From NCBI GenBank assembly GCA_015232315.1, contig JADFZZ010000005.1:124001-188000 (forward strand): a DNA stretch of 64,000 nt. Direction: 5' to 3'. The notes under the pieces were generated by a model, which saw nothing but the letters and a program-made list of their open reading frames with translations, ran no database searches and had not been told where the DNA came from. The DNA comes from SAR324 cluster bacterium. GTDB taxonomy: Bacteria > SAR324 > NAC60-12. This document shows positions 26,201 to 35,033 of this stretch, in pieces (within the stretch, counting starts at the first letter, position 1; each line of letters begins with the position of its first letter). The translations under genes and the position numbers were made by a program.

Positions 26201-28711
26201 ATGGCTCATATTCTCCTTGTTGATGATGACCCCCTCAGTATTCAATATTTGAAACTCACGCTCAGGGAATTGGGGCATACCTTCAATGCCACCCTCAAGC
26301 CCCGAAATGTGCTGTCCATGCTTTATCAGGAACATTTTGATCTGATTCTGATGGATATCCACATGCCGGAAATGAATGGTCCCGAGTTGCTGAAAGCTTT
26401 ACATAAAACTCCAGGATTCCACCGAATTCCCGTAATCATGATGACGGGAGACATGGAAGATCAGCTCATGGTGGATTGCTTTGAAAATGGAGCGGTGGAT
26501 TATTTGACCAAGCCTGTCAGCAATCTGGTCATGAGCGCACGTATCAAAGTGGCGATCAATACCAGCAAATACAAACTGCTTCTCGAAAACAATGTTCTGA
26601 AAAGCCATGAACAACTGCATTCCACTGAAACAGAGCTGAAACGGTTGCGTCAAGTGATCACCCAATGGGAAATGTTGCCGCATGAGGTACAGGATTCGAT
26701 GGAAAATCTGTTGCTACGGTTTGGCAACAATCTTGATTATCTGGATGAAGACCTGAAACAAACACTGGTCCGAATCACTGTCCGGTACGGGGAGATGTTG
26801 ACACAGTTCATCAACATCGCACGCACGCATCAACCTGAGAATGTTCAAATCAGGCAACACCGGGTCAGCCTGCTCAAGGATCTGCCCATTTTCAAACAAC
26901 TCAGTAATTTTGATCTGATCACCCTCACAGAAAAAATGGAGGTGTTGACACTGCCCGCAGACACGATGCTGTTGCAACAGGATGAACCTGCGGAAGCTGT
27001 GTTTTTCATTGAGAATGGCACCGTTGAAATTCTGGTCAATGATGAACTGGTTGCCCATCGACATGCGGGGAGTTCTATTGGTGAGATGTCCTGCCTGAGA
27101 GGCGAACTCAAGGCCTCGGCGACTGTTCGGACATTGACGTCCTGCGTTGTGTTGAGAATCTCGCGGGAGGCGTTTATGGAGATTGTCAATCGGCTTCCCC
27201 AGTTGTGGCAAAACGTATTTCAGGACATGACCAACCGGTTCAATGCGGTCAATCAACGCTTGAGCGAAGTCTTTCAGCACACACCTCAAGGTATGGTCAA
27301 AGTGGATCAGAAGGGCTTGATGACCAACGAATTTTCAACCAGAGCGACCGATTATCTGGGTTCCAGACACCTGATGGGAAAACCTGCAACGGCCTCCTTG
27401 TTTCCTGACAATAAACAGTTACAAGAATTGTGGAAGGATGCGTATCATCTGTTTTTTGAAGATACCCGTATGGAGTTTGATATGCTGACTGAGGTTCTGC
27501 CCAGAGAAACGACGATCCAATCCAGTCATGGAACCACACGGGAAATCAAACTTTCCTATTATCCCTGCCGGGATGCGAATGCTCAACTGGTAGCGATTGA
27601 TATTGCGCTGGAAGATGTGAGCCGTGCCAATCAGATGTCACGTCAAAGCAAACAACTGATGATAGAAAAACAGGTTGTGGCCAGGATTTATGATGACCCT
27701 GAGTCTTATCTCACCATGCTTGATCTTGCGGATTCTGTTTTACAAAGTGTGAATCACTTTGAACAGATCATAGATCAGGTAAAACCTCTGGAAATTCAGG
27801 AAACAGGGACTGAAACCATGAGAGTTCTGCACACGTTGAAGGGCATGAGCGGATTATTCCTGCTGGATGAATTGAAAGACGCGGTGCATGTTATGGAAAC
27901 CGAAATCATGTTGATTCGTGAGGAGGAAAATCCGGAATCCATTGACAAACAGGAAGGATGGGACCGCAAAAAAGCAAATCTGGAATATCAGATCCGTCAT
28001 GCGCATGAACTGTTTGACAATATCAATCCCGAGCTACGCGAACGCCTCATGGGCGTGGTGCTGGTCAGGGAGAACTTTGAACAATTGAAACATTGCCTGC
28101 TCAGTGGGGATACTGAAACCATGCGGAAAATCCTGTTTGCGGCAGAACAAGTTCCCGCATTGCGACTGGCCCAGCACTGGCCTAAAGAAATATGCCGTTT
28201 GGGAAAACAGACAGGAAAACAGATCAAATTCAAACTGGAAGGTGAACGACTGCTGATTCGCCGAAACCTGTTTGATGAACTGGAGGGACCGCTGGTTCAT
28301 TTGCTGAGAAATAGCGTGGATCATGGAATTGAACTCCCGGAAGAACGGTTACAGAAGGGAAAAAATGAATGGGGTTACATTCTGTTCAAGGTCAGCCGTG
28401 AGCAGAATAATATGGTTCTGGAAGTGCAGGATGACGGACGTGGCATTGAGCTGGATAAAATTGTCGAAAAAGCCCGAAAAACAAGAGCACTGGATCAGTC
28501 AGTCATTGAACAGTTTATTCTGGAAAATACGGCCTGGAAGATATTGTTTCTCCCGGGATTCAGCACAGCCTCCACCCTGACGGAGGTTTCCGGACGCGGT
28601 GTGGGTTTAAGCAGCGTTGAGGACATGGTGGCAAGGAATAACGGCATTCTGCAAATGGAAACTGAACCAGGTCAGGGAACCAAATTCCGCTTGGTAATTC
28701 CACTGACCTGA
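26201..28711 (+). CDS. Multi-domain signalling protein: receiver, cNMP-binding, PAS-like, Hpt and CheA-type ATPase
   Basis: 836 residues. Seen in order: receiver domain 1-125 (ILLVDDDP, D52 in LILMDIHMPEMNG, K in YLTKPV), helical linker, cyclic-nucleotide-binding fold about 228-345 (LPIFKQLSNFDLITLTEKME, GSSIGEMSCLRGELKASATVR), PAS-like region about 365-480, Hpt-like helix bundle with H544 in HTLKGMSGLF, and a CheA-type HATPase (LVHLLRNSVDHGIELPEERL, DDGRGI, LFLPGFSTASTLTEVSGRGVGL). CheA P3 dimerisation and the CheW-like P5 domain are absent. A kinase that senses phosphorylation and perhaps a nucleotide is likely. Partners are unknown; an unrecognised gene follows 69 bp downstream. Confidence 0.88.
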   Translation: MAHILLVDDDPLSIQYLKLTLRELGHTFNATLKPRNVLSMLYQEHFDLILMDIHMPEMNGPELLKALHKTPGFHRIPVIMMTGDMEDQLMVDCFENGAVDYLTKPVSNLVMSARIKVAINTSKYKLLLENNVLKSHEQLHSTETELKRLRQVITQWEMLPHEVQDSMENLLLRFGNNLDYLDEDLKQTLVRITVRYGEMLTQFINIARTHQPENVQIRQHRVSLLKDLPIFKQLSNFDLITLTEKMEVLTLPADTMLLQQDEPAEAVFFIENGTVEILVNDELVAHRHAGSSIGEMSCLRGELKASATVRTLTSCVVLRISREAFMEIVNRLPQLWQNVFQDMTNRFNAVNQRLSEVFQHTPQGMVKVDQKGLMTNEFSTRATDYLGSRHLMGKPATASLFPDNKQLQELWKDAYHLFFEDTRMEFDMLTEVLPRETTIQSSHGTTREIKLSYYPCRDANAQLVAIDIALEDVSRANQMSRQSKQLMIEKQVVARIYDDPESYLTMLDLADSVLQSVNHFEQIIDQVKPLEIQETGTETMRVLHTLKGMSGLFLLDELKDAVHVMETEIMLIREEENPESIDKQEGWDRKKANLEYQIRHAHELFDNINPELRERLMGVVLVRENFEQLKHCLLSGDTETMRKILFAAEQVPALRLAQHWPKEICRLGKQTGKQIKFKLEGERLLIRRNLFDELEGPLVHLLRNSVDHGIELPEERLQKGKNEWGYILFKVSREQNNMVLEVQDDGRGIELDKIVEKARKTRALDQSVIEQFILENTAWKILFLPGFSTASTLTEVSGRGVGLSSVEDMVARNNGILQMETEPGQGTKFRLVIPLT

Positions 28712-28780
28712 GGTCAGGTACCGGACATCTTTTTTTCAGAGTTTGATCTCTGAGTTTTCCTGTTTTTTGAAGGTATGATT

Positions 28781-29593
28781 ATGGGCGTCTCTGCATCTTC
28801 AATAAAAATTTCATCAAAAACTGACTCGATCGCGTCAGGACTACAGCCTTCATATCAGGTCATTCCTGAGATCAAACCAGAAGATTTTCCTCCGATTGAC
28901 AGAGTAAAAGCCGAGGTTGGTGCTGAACTCAGAGGGGTTTATGAGGAAGTCTCCAATTTTTTTATCACGCTCACAATGCTCGACGCGCCTGATGAACAAA
29001 TGCTCACGATCCTTGAACTTTCCGGGATTGTTACTCTGAACCCCTGCTATCTGTCATTGCTGTATACCATACAGAGCACATGCAAAGACAGAATACCCAA
29101 AAGCAGTGGGGCTTTTCAAAAAATTCTGTTTCAGGGAATGTATCTGTTCGTCAATGCTGAACTGCAAAAAAATGAAGAAAAAATCAGGGAAACTCACAAA
29201 AAATTGACGTATCTGAATTCAAAAGTTTCTTCGATTCGAGCTTTTATCGGACAAAGCAAAGACATGCTGATACGGTATTTCAACGATACGACTGTGATTT
29301 CGAGTGAAAATCTTCAGCAAGGAAAACAGCGCATTGAGGTGCTGAATCAATTGCTGAAAACGTTACCGAACTATCAGAAAGTTCTGGATAAAGTGAATAC
29401 ACTCGAATCCAAAGCACGGAAAGTCACGGTCATCAGTGAACTCCTGATTTCCTTCCTCACTGTTGAGGAAACCATGCTGCATAAAGGCCAGACAGGACAT
29501 ATCAATGACTACACCGTTCAAAGTATGGACCGGATAACCAGCATGCTTCGTATTCTAAAAACCTATCACTCGTCAGCGTCATCTGTTAATTGA
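28781..29593 (+). CDS. Unknown helical protein downstream of the multi-domain kinase
   Basis: 270 residues from the chosen ATG, which has AAGG 7 bp upstream; an ATG two codons earlier is too close to that site. Mostly alpha-helical by composition, with a coiled-coil-like stretch (AELQKNEEKIRETHKKLTYL). No signal peptide, membrane segment or catalytic motif is seen, and I recognise no family. Same strand and close spacing to the 836-residue signalling protein suggest a shared operon and perhaps a common task. Confidence 0.72.
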   Translation: MGVSASSIKISSKTDSIASGLQPSYQVIPEIKPEDFPPIDRVKAEVGAELRGVYEEVSNFFITLTMLDAPDEQMLTILELSGIVTLNPCYLSLLYTIQSTCKDRIPKSSGAFQKILFQGMYLFVNAELQKNEEKIRETHKKLTYLNSKVSSIRAFIGQSKDMLIRYFNDTTVISSENLQQGKQRIEVLNQLLKTLPNYQKVLDKVNTLESKARKVTVISELLISFLTVEETMLHKGQTGHINDYTVQSMDRITSMLRILKTYHSSASSVN

Positions 29594-29617
29594 CAATCAT
29601 CGTAAGGTATCAGAACT

Positions 29618-29887
29618 ATGATCCACCATCAGATCACTGTTACGGGAATTGTACAGGGTGTGTCTTTTCGCTATTACACGCAATTGGAAGCGGTGAGACT
29701 GGGCATTCTGGGATATGTCAAAAACCAGGCCGATGGCAGTGTTTTTATTGAAGCGGAAGGTTCTGAAGAAGCGATGCGTTTTTTTGAGGATTGGTGTCAC
29801 CTGGGTTCCCCCATGTCTCAGGTGAAAAATGTGATCGTGAAAAAAGGGAACGTGAAAAATTATTCTGATTTTCAAATACGCTACTGA
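29618..29887 (+). CDS. acyP: Acylphosphatase
   Basis: 89 residues, the normal size for acylphosphatase, which hydrolyses carboxyl-phosphate bonds of metabolites such as acetyl phosphate and 1,3-bisphosphoglycerate. Seen: the phosphate-binding loop GIVQGVSFRYYT with catalytic Arg, and GYVKNQADGSVFIEAEG with the catalytic Asn. It lies 24 bp after the unknown gene on the same strand and is closed by a strong hairpin. Removal of acyl phosphates could affect nearby receiver-domain signalling, but that is speculation. Confidence 0.95.
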   Translation: MIHHQITVTGIVQGVSFRYYTQLEAVRLGILGYVKNQADGSVFIEAEGSEEAMRFFEDWCHLGSPMSQVKNVIVKKGNVKNYSDFQIRY

Positions 29888-29900
29888 TTGGAGTCGCGTG

Positions 29901-29934
29901 TTCCCCCTGAGGTCTATGAGTGCTTCAGGGGGAA
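29901..29934. terminator. Bidirectional hairpin between acyP and the CBS gene
   Basis: TTCCCCCTGA and TCAGGGGGAA form a perfect 10-bp stem with a 14-base loop. It sits between the stops of two convergent genes (29887 and 29941). There is no long T-run on either side, but position and stability suggest transcription termination in both directions. Confidence 0.6.
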
Positions 29935-29940
29935 ATGAAC

Positions 29941-30423
29941 TCAATCGTTTTGTTCATCCTGACGCTCTTTGGCATATTGGAGCAATTTCCAGGTCAACCG
30001 AACAAAATCAGCTTCAGTGATGATGCCCAACAATTTTTTGCCATCCAGCACAGGCAGACAGCCATATTTATGGTCAAACATGAGTTTGGCGGCGTCTTGC
30101 AGATCCGTGTCTGGTGTGACCGTTGCAATTTCTTCCCGCATGACCTCAACCACAGGAATACCCTTGAGAATATCGGCTTCCTGTTCCTCATCCAGATCGG
30201 CCAGTGTGGAAATATTCATGGCAAGAAGATCGCGTTGAGTGATTAATCCGATAAATTCATGACGATGATTGATCACAGGCATGTGTCGGATTTTTTTATT
30301 TTCCATGAGAAATTTGGAAATATTGAGATTGTCGTTTTCTTTTAATGTGAACAGCTCTGTTGTCATTAAATCTTTGACTTTCAACATCACATTATTTTTG
30401 ATCATCTCATGGATAGCTAGCAT
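29941..30423 (-). CDS. CBS-domain pair protein
   Basis: 160 residues made of two CBS motifs: first about 15-80 (VKDLMTTELFTLKENDNL, IRHMPVINHRHEFIGLITQRDLL) and second about 90-150 (VVEVMREEIATVTPDTDL, YGCLPVLDGKKLLGIITEADFVRL). CBS pairs form a module that binds adenine nucleotides and regulates partner proteins. There is no attached enzyme domain. AAGGGG lies 4 bp before the ATG. Convergent with acyP. Confidence 0.93.
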   Translation of the reverse strand: MLAIHEMIKNNVMLKVKDLMTTELFTLKENDNLNISKFLMENKKIRHMPVINHRHEFIGLITQRDLLAMNISTLADLDEEQEADILKGIPVVEVMREEIATVTPDTDLQDAAKLMFDHKYGCLPVLDGKKLLGIITEADFVRLTWKLLQYAKERQDEQND

Positions 30424-30633
30424 GTGGCCCCTTTATCAGTTTGGAGGTTTGCAATAAAAAAACAAACGTGCTTCAATGAATTTGAACAATCGTTGGTCGT
30501 TGTCAGGTGCATCAAAGATGATAAACAAACATGTTTACGGAAATCAGGTTTCATGACTACCCTACATTAGGATGTCTAGCAAAATCGTCTGAGTATGTAT
30601 AGGAAAAAGACAATTTAAAAACAGGAGGAACCA

Positions 30634-31038
30634 ATGGCTCGTCATATTGAAAAATCAGAGCAGGAATGGAAACAGATTTTGACACCTGAACAGTTTCAGA
30701 TCTGTCGCAAAAAAGGAACAGAGCGAGCCTTTACCGGCCAATACCATGCTCACAAACATGCCGGGATCTACCAATGTGTGTGTTGTGGAACGTCTCTGTT
30801 TGACTCAAACGCAAAATTTGATTCCGGGACCGGGTGGCCCAGTTTCTGGAAGCCGTATAATTCAACAAATGTCGAAACCGAAACAGACCGAAGCTGGTTC
30901 ATGGTCAGGACGGAGGTCCTGTGCGCTGTTTGTGGAGCGCATCTGGGACACGTCTTTGAGGATGGTCCAGCGCCTACTGGAAAACGTTATTGCATCAATT
31001 CAGTTTCACTTAATTTTGTTTCAGAGGGAAATTCATGA
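30634..31038 (+). CDS. msrB: Peptide-methionine (R)-S-oxide reductase MsrB
   Basis: 134 residues. Repairs methionine-R-sulfoxide in proteins. Seen: the two zinc-binding pairs CVCC and CAVC, the substrate loop [33 protein letters not shown] with the catalytic Cys. AGGAGG lies 6 bp before the ATG, a strong ribosome site. The stop overlaps the start of a receiver-cNMP gene (ATGA), so the two are co-translated. The 210 bp upstream should hold its promoter but I see no clear consensus. Confidence 0.96.
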   Translation: MARHIEKSEQEWKQILTPEQFQICRKKGTERAFTGQYHAHKHAGIYQCVCCGTSLFDSNAKFDSGTGWPSFWKPYNSTNVETETDRSWFMVRTEVLCAVCGAHLGHVFEDGPAPTGKRYCINSVSLNFVSEGNS

Positions 31039-31877
31039 GCCAAACTCAATCAAAAATTCTGCTGGTAACCCAGGATCAGGAAGCCATTAAACTACTAACC
31101 AGTACCTTTAAGGCCATTAGAACATTTCAGGTTCTTACCGCCTCCAATCCGGAAAAAGGCATAGAATTCATGAAGGCCCATGAATCTTCCATTGTACTGC
31201 TGATTGTCGATGAATTTGGCGGATTGCAGTTCAACATGCTGATTGAAAAATGGGTTGAGCACAAACAATGGTTTAAAATCCCACTGATTTTGCTCACCGA
31301 AGAAGTCACTTTTGCCAAACTCAAGCAATGTAAGGAGCATTACATTCATCATGTGTTGGTCAAGCCTCTGGAAAAACAGAACACCTTTGAAAAACTGAAA
31401 GCGGTTTTGAAGGTAGAACAAAATCTTTCCAATGAATTTATTGAAAAAATCAGAAACGCTGAATTTTTCATGAATTTCAAACTGGATGAAATCAAAAAAC
31501 TGATGGAACTGGGATTTGTAAAAAAGTTTGAAGCAGGTCAAGTGTTGATCAGAGAAGAGGGAACCATTGACAAACTGGGCATTATTCTCGAAGGAGAAGT
31601 TGGCGTTTACCGTATTCATCCGTCTTATGAACCCCTGTTGCTGACAGAGTTGAAGGCCTGCGCACTGCTGGGCGAAACAACCCTGCTGTCACGCGAACGC
31701 TCCCGTACCAGAGTGGTGAGCCACACCCCTTCGCTGGTGTTCATGCTCCCCTATTTTGCGATTCAGTTGTTTCCCGATGAATTGAGAGAGAGGCTGTTGA
31801 GAGTGATAATCCGGACACTCACCCAGAAATTACGAGCGCTCAGTCAGGATATGGCGCCATTCCCTGACGAATCATGA
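31035..31877 (+). CDS. Receiver-like and cyclic-nucleotide-binding domain protein
   Basis: 280 residues: a receiver-like domain at 1-125 ([10 protein letters not shown], Asp in [11 protein letters not shown] in LILLTEEV, K in VLVKPLEK) whose acidic pocket is only partly kept, followed by a cNMP-binding fold at about 140-255 ([53 protein letters not shown]). No DNA-binding domain, so not a Crp-type transcription factor. The receiver plus cNMP combination is also found inside the 836-residue protein at 26201-28711. Overlaps msrB by 4 bp. Confidence 0.8.
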   Translation: MSQTQSKILLVTQDQEAIKLLTSTFKAIRTFQVLTASNPEKGIEFMKAHESSIVLLIVDEFGGLQFNMLIEKWVEHKQWFKIPLILLTEEVTFAKLKQCKEHYIHHVLVKPLEKQNTFEKLKAVLKVEQNLSNEFIEKIRNAEFFMNFKLDEIKKLMELGFVKKFEAGQVLIREEGTIDKLGIILEGEVGVYRIHPSYEPLLLTELKACALLGETTLLSRERSRTRVVSHTPSLVFMLPYFAIQLFPDELRERLLRVIIRTLTQKLRALSQDMAPFPDES

Positions 31878-31896
31878 ATTATATTCCGTTCGTTGC

Positions 31897-32628
31897 TCAC
31901 GATGGATTGGACCGGGTGGAAGTCACTTCAAAATGTTTTTGAAAGGAATATTGATCAACAGGAACCATCAACCCTTCAAAAAAACCGGCAAACGCGATCA
32001 GATCCTCTCCTTCCAGAGGATTGACCAGTTTAGGCCCGGTCATCCTTAAAATCCCCAGACCCGCATGAATTGCCATATCCACCAGTTTGTGACCGAAAGC
32101 ACCGACCCGCATCAGATTCAACGGTTCAATGGCAAAATGGTTGAGCGATATTCTGGTGATTTCTACGGCCGCATTGACGGTTTGGTCTGTATGGATATGT
32201 TTGACGGGGTTTTTTCTGATTTTACGAACTACCTCAAAGACCATCTCAGCATCACCGGGACCCACAGGGCAGGCCAGCATATAGCGTCCACTTTGTTCGA
32301 TCACAATGGTATCTTCCACCCATTGCGCAAACTTCAACAATTGTGTTGAATCCATCTGACGCAATAATCTACCGGATGTTGTTCGGGTCAATCCGACTGA
32401 AGTCTGAATTCCCATCGTGACCAGACGTTGTCCGAAATTTCCGGCATGAATCAGATCCAGTGGTCTCAGAAAATAATAATTCAGGGTCACTTCAGAAATT
32501 TCACACAGCAGACGGACAATGGCGTCAGCATGTTGCATGATGTCCGGATTATTTCTGATCTCGCTTACTTTTTCAAAAACACGAATCCCCAGTGCTTCGG
32601 GAATCGGGCTTGCCAATACATAGGCCAT
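31897..32628 (-). CDS. Unknown protein with internal duplication
   Basis: 243 residues made of two similar halves of about 105 residues. Matching blocks: EKVSEIRNNPDI / EVVRKIRKNPVK; EISEVTLNYYFLRPLDLIHAG / EITRISLNHFAIEPLNLMRVG; FGQRLVTMGIQTSVGLTRTT / FGHKLVDMAIHAGLGILRMT. Each half may be a helical module, and the protein a pseudodimer. No family recognised; no signal peptide or membrane segment. It lies 30 bp upstream of nothing on its strand but follows the TerB-like gene closely (both minus), so they may be co-transcribed. The stop lies 19 bp from the end of the convergent receiver-cNMP gene. Confidence 0.78.
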   Translation of the reverse strand: MAYVLASPIPEALGIRVFEKVSEIRNNPDIMQHADAIVRLLCEISEVTLNYYFLRPLDLIHAGNFGQRLVTMGIQTSVGLTRTTSGRLLRQMDSTQLLKFAQWVEDTIVIEQSGRYMLACPVGPGDAEMVFEVVRKIRKNPVKHIHTDQTVNAAVEITRISLNHFAIEPLNLMRVGAFGHKLVDMAIHAGLGILRMTGPKLVNPLEGEDLIAFAGFFEGLMVPVDQYSFQKHFEVTSTRSNPS

Positions 32629-32658
32629 ATTCGTCCCATGGGTTCATTGTTTTAAGAA

Positions 32659-33069
32659 TCAGCGTTCTAACATCGGGATTTTGACGCCCAGGTGATCCTG
32701 TAGTTTATGGAACATGAGGAGTTCGCTGGAATCAATGGTGCCGTCAGACAGTGCCACAGGAAAAATGTTCTCCAGCAAAATCTTTCTGGCTTCCGGCGAT
32801 TCTGGGTATTCCAGTGAATGAAGCAGGGACTCAAAATCGGGTGGTTCCATGAAATCTGTCTGAATCAACTGGTTATCACTGTCTGACAGATTCAGAATTT
32901 CAGACATTTTAAGGAAATAATCTGCTTCAGAAGGATGCAGAATCCCATCGGCCTGAATCATTGCGACCAACAATCGCAAATAGGTGACCGGTGAAATATT
33001 CCATTGTTCCATTTTCTGACGAAGTTGCTGATCAATCAGTGATGAAGGTAATTTAGGCGAGGAGGTCAT
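32659..33069 (-). CDS. TerB-like helical protein
   Basis: 136 residues. The pattern VTYLRLLVAMIQADGILHPSEADYFLKMSEIL and ILLENIFPVALSDGTIDSSELLMFHKLQDHLG resembles the TerB/DUF533-type helical fold, with two Asp-Gly turns (ADGILHPSE, SDGTIDSSE) that look like metal-binding EF-like loops. TerB proteins are linked to tellurite resistance and stress signalling, but this family is broad. ATG at MTSSPKL chosen over a TTG ten codons earlier. The next gene on this strand, unknown and duplicated, starts 30 bp downstream. Confidence 0.72.
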   Translation of the reverse strand: MTSSPKLPSSLIDQQLRQKMEQWNISPVTYLRLLVAMIQADGILHPSEADYFLKMSEILNLSDSDNQLIQTDFMEPPDFESLLHSLEYPESPEARKILLENIFPVALSDGTIDSSELLMFHKLQDHLGVKIPMLER

Positions 33070-33140
33070 ACGGATTCCATATTTCAAACAGTGGATCAAT
33101 GAAGGGTTTTACGACACAGGATATATTTTATTAAACATAT

Positions 33141-33250
33141 TCAGAAAGGGAACACCATATCTTTTTTATGTCCGTTGTAATAATGTCTGAACAGCCCATG
33201 AATACCGTATCGAAGAATCATCTGCGGATACAGGCGTGAAGGTCTACCAG
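33141..33250 (-). pseudogene. Possible shifted C-terminal extension of the YdjM-like gene
   Basis: In the frame shifted relative to the YdjM-like gene, the sequence reads without a break across its stop: RPSRLYPQMILRYGIHGLF then RHYYNGHKKDMVFPF and a stop at 33141. The composition looks like real coding sequence. There is one internal ATG but no convincing ribosome site. It may be the original end of the YdjM-like protein or a relic of another gene. Confidence 0.3.
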
Positions 33251-33832
33251 TTAATGATGGTTGGTACTGTTGGCAATGAAAGGCAACCATTTGACTGACC
33301 GGGAATCAAGGAATAAATGAGTGTAATGTCCTGCCACGCATCCTACGACAAAAATCCAGTATTGTTTGAGAAACGCCAGGACATTATGCCACGAAAACGA
33401 TGCAAACCAAGCCTCCTGAACTCTGAAATATTCATACACAATGGCCAGAAAAACTGAAACCAGCCATGGTGTGATTTTCCAGTGAGTCCAACCGCGATGC
33501 TTGTGGATGACTGGCAACAACACACTGAACGCCACAAGCGCAAACAGATCCATCTGGCGTTTCACATATAAAATTCCCAGTATGATCAGCATGATTCTGA
33601 AAAACCATCGTTGTGGAACCGATGCGGTATCCAGGTCAGGAAAGAGTGACATGAACCAGGTTATCGCAAAGATAGACAGCAAAATTGAAACAGGATTCAT
33701 GTGCTGTAGGGGTGCGTTCATGATTTGCTTCAACAATTCGGGAGTGACAGGAATCACGCCAGAAAAAACCGCAAGGCCTGCGACTCCAATTCCGGTAATC
33801 CCCCCCCCAAACGCATGTCCTTTGAAATTCAT
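33251..33832 (-). CDS. YdjM/DUF457-like membrane protein
   Basis: About 193 residues. Integral membrane protein with about four hydrophobic segments and the metal-site pattern of the YdjM (LexA-regulated membrane-bound hydrolase-like) family: GHAFGGGITG, SLFPDLDT, HKHRGWTHW and GHYTHLFLD. Family members are called putative metal-dependent hydrolases; the reaction is unknown. ATG at MNFKGHAFGG was preferred to a TTG 12 codons upstream. After the stop, another frame stays open to 33141 and looks protein-like, so a frameshift near the end is possible. Confidence 0.8.
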   Translation of the reverse strand: MNFKGHAFGGGITGIGVAGLAVFSGVIPVTPELLKQIMNAPLQHMNPVSILLSIFAITWFMSLFPDLDTASVPQRWFFRIMLIILGILYVKRQMDLFALVAFSVLLPVIHKHRGWTHWKITPWLVSVFLAIVYEYFRVQEAWFASFSWHNVLAFLKQYWIFVVGCVAGHYTHLFLDSRSVKWLPFIANSTNHH

Positions 33833-33884
33833 CTTTTGTTTCTCGGAAAGACGGTTGATACTGCCCAAATAATATTTTGAACTC

Positions 33885-34058
33885 GACAGTGGTAAGTTCT
33901 CAGCTTTCAGTTCTCAGTTTTTATTTTTTGAACCGACTGAAATTATTATTATTTTTACAGGCATAAAGGTTTCTTTGAAAGTTTTATATTTATAAAAATA
34001 TTAATTTCAATGACTTACTAAAAACTGAAGGCTGATAACTGAAAACTTATAACTCTTG
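33885..34058. repeat. Inverted repeats around the AEC gene upstream region
   Basis: A tract rich in CTCAGCTTTCAGTTCTCAG near 33897-33919 is mirrored by AACTGAAGGCTGATAACTG near 34023-34042. The two arms are imperfect inverted copies separated by about 100 bp of AT-rich sequence. A third fragment of the same kind (GAAAACTGATAACTGACGGC) is at 11760-11780. This resembles a known type of small dispersed repeat. The AT-rich centre may hold the promoter for the AEC permease gene. Confidence 0.5.
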
Positions 34059-34115
34059 AGTTTGAAAGCGAACATCCGAAACCTATACCAATATTTATTT
34101 TCAGACCAGACATTT

Positions 34116-35033
34116 ATGACTTATCAGATCATCTCGGCAATTCTTGAAATTTTCGCAATGTTTGCAGTGGGTTGGCTGTCACGGCACTGGCGATATCTGA
34201 CTCAGGACACCATCGCGAACTGGTCCAGATTTGTGCTGGATATCATGATGCCCTTCCTCATTCTTCACACCATTGTCGGCCATTTTCATGCAAACCAATG
34301 GGTTGAGTTCTGGGTCCTGCCAGTGCTGGGGCTTGGAATCATTGTTTTGGGCACACTCATGGGATTGATGCTCAAATCGGGAATGAAAAGTCAGGATCCA
34401 CAGATCCGGAAGACCTTTCTCCATCTGTGCGCAACCAATAATTTCGCGTTTCTTCCCATCATTATCCTACAAAATCTATGGGGCGATTCTGCAGTTGCCA
34501 TGCTGTTTATCTTGCATCTGGGAACTTTGGTCGGATTCTGGTCGATTGGAGTGGGGGTTTTGGGTGAATTCAACTGGAAGGCGGCCGGAAAAAACATGCT
34601 AACTCCGTCGTTGATAACTTTAATCGTTGCTATTGTGATTGTTTTTCTTGATTTACAACGATGGATTCCATCCATTTTTCTCAAAATTTCAGGTGAAATC
34701 GGAGATGCGTCTGTTCCTTTGATTTTAATTCTGATTGGAGCCTCCCTGTATCAGATAAAAATTCGGGATGATCTGAGAGATCTGATCTACATGACAGTGG
34801 TCCGCCTGATTCTGATTCCGTTGGTGACCATTGGAATTTTGAGAATTTTGCCGATTTCCCGTGAAATTTATAACGTCGCCACTATTTTAGCGTTAATGCC
34901 GGTTGCTTCCACATCGGTCATCCTCACACATCGTTATGGCGGAGCACCCGGGTTTGCGGCGGGGGCCAACATTGTTTCAACCTTATGTTCCATTGTGACC
35001 ATTCCCCTCTGGAGCGCATGGGTTTTGAAATGA
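34116..35033 (+). CDS. AEC-family permease (auxin efflux carrier-like)
   Basis: About 305 residues with some ten hydrophobic segments in two halves, the layout of the AEC/BASS superfamily. Motifs: LEIFAMFAVGWLSRHWRYLTQ at the start, CATNNFAFLPIIIL in the N-terminal crossover region, and VPLILILIGASLY and MPVASTSVILTHRYGG in the second half. Bacterial members export or import organic acids such as malate; the substrate is unknown. The ATG at MTYQIIS fits the membrane start better than an in-frame TTG 20 codons upstream. The stop overlaps the next gene's start. Confidence 0.86.
   Translation: MTYQIISAILEIFAMFAVGWLSRHWRYLTQDTIANWSRFVLDIMMPFLILHTIVGHFHANQWVEFWVLPVLGLGIIVLGTLMGLMLKSGMKSQDPQIRKTFLHLCATNNFAFLPIIILQNLWGDSAVAMLFILHLGTLVGFWSIGVGVLGEFNWKAAGKNMLTPSLITLIVAIVIVFLDLQRWIPSIFLKISGEIGDASVPLILILIGASLYQIKIRDDLRDLIYMTVVRLILIPLVTIGILRILPISREIYNVATILALMPVASTSVILTHRYGGAPGFAAGANIVSTLCSIVTIPLWSAWVLK

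Noticed and set aside
26714-27289. 191-codon open frame antisense within the multi-domain kinase gene
   Set aside because: Antisense to a well-supported coding region; no independent evidence.
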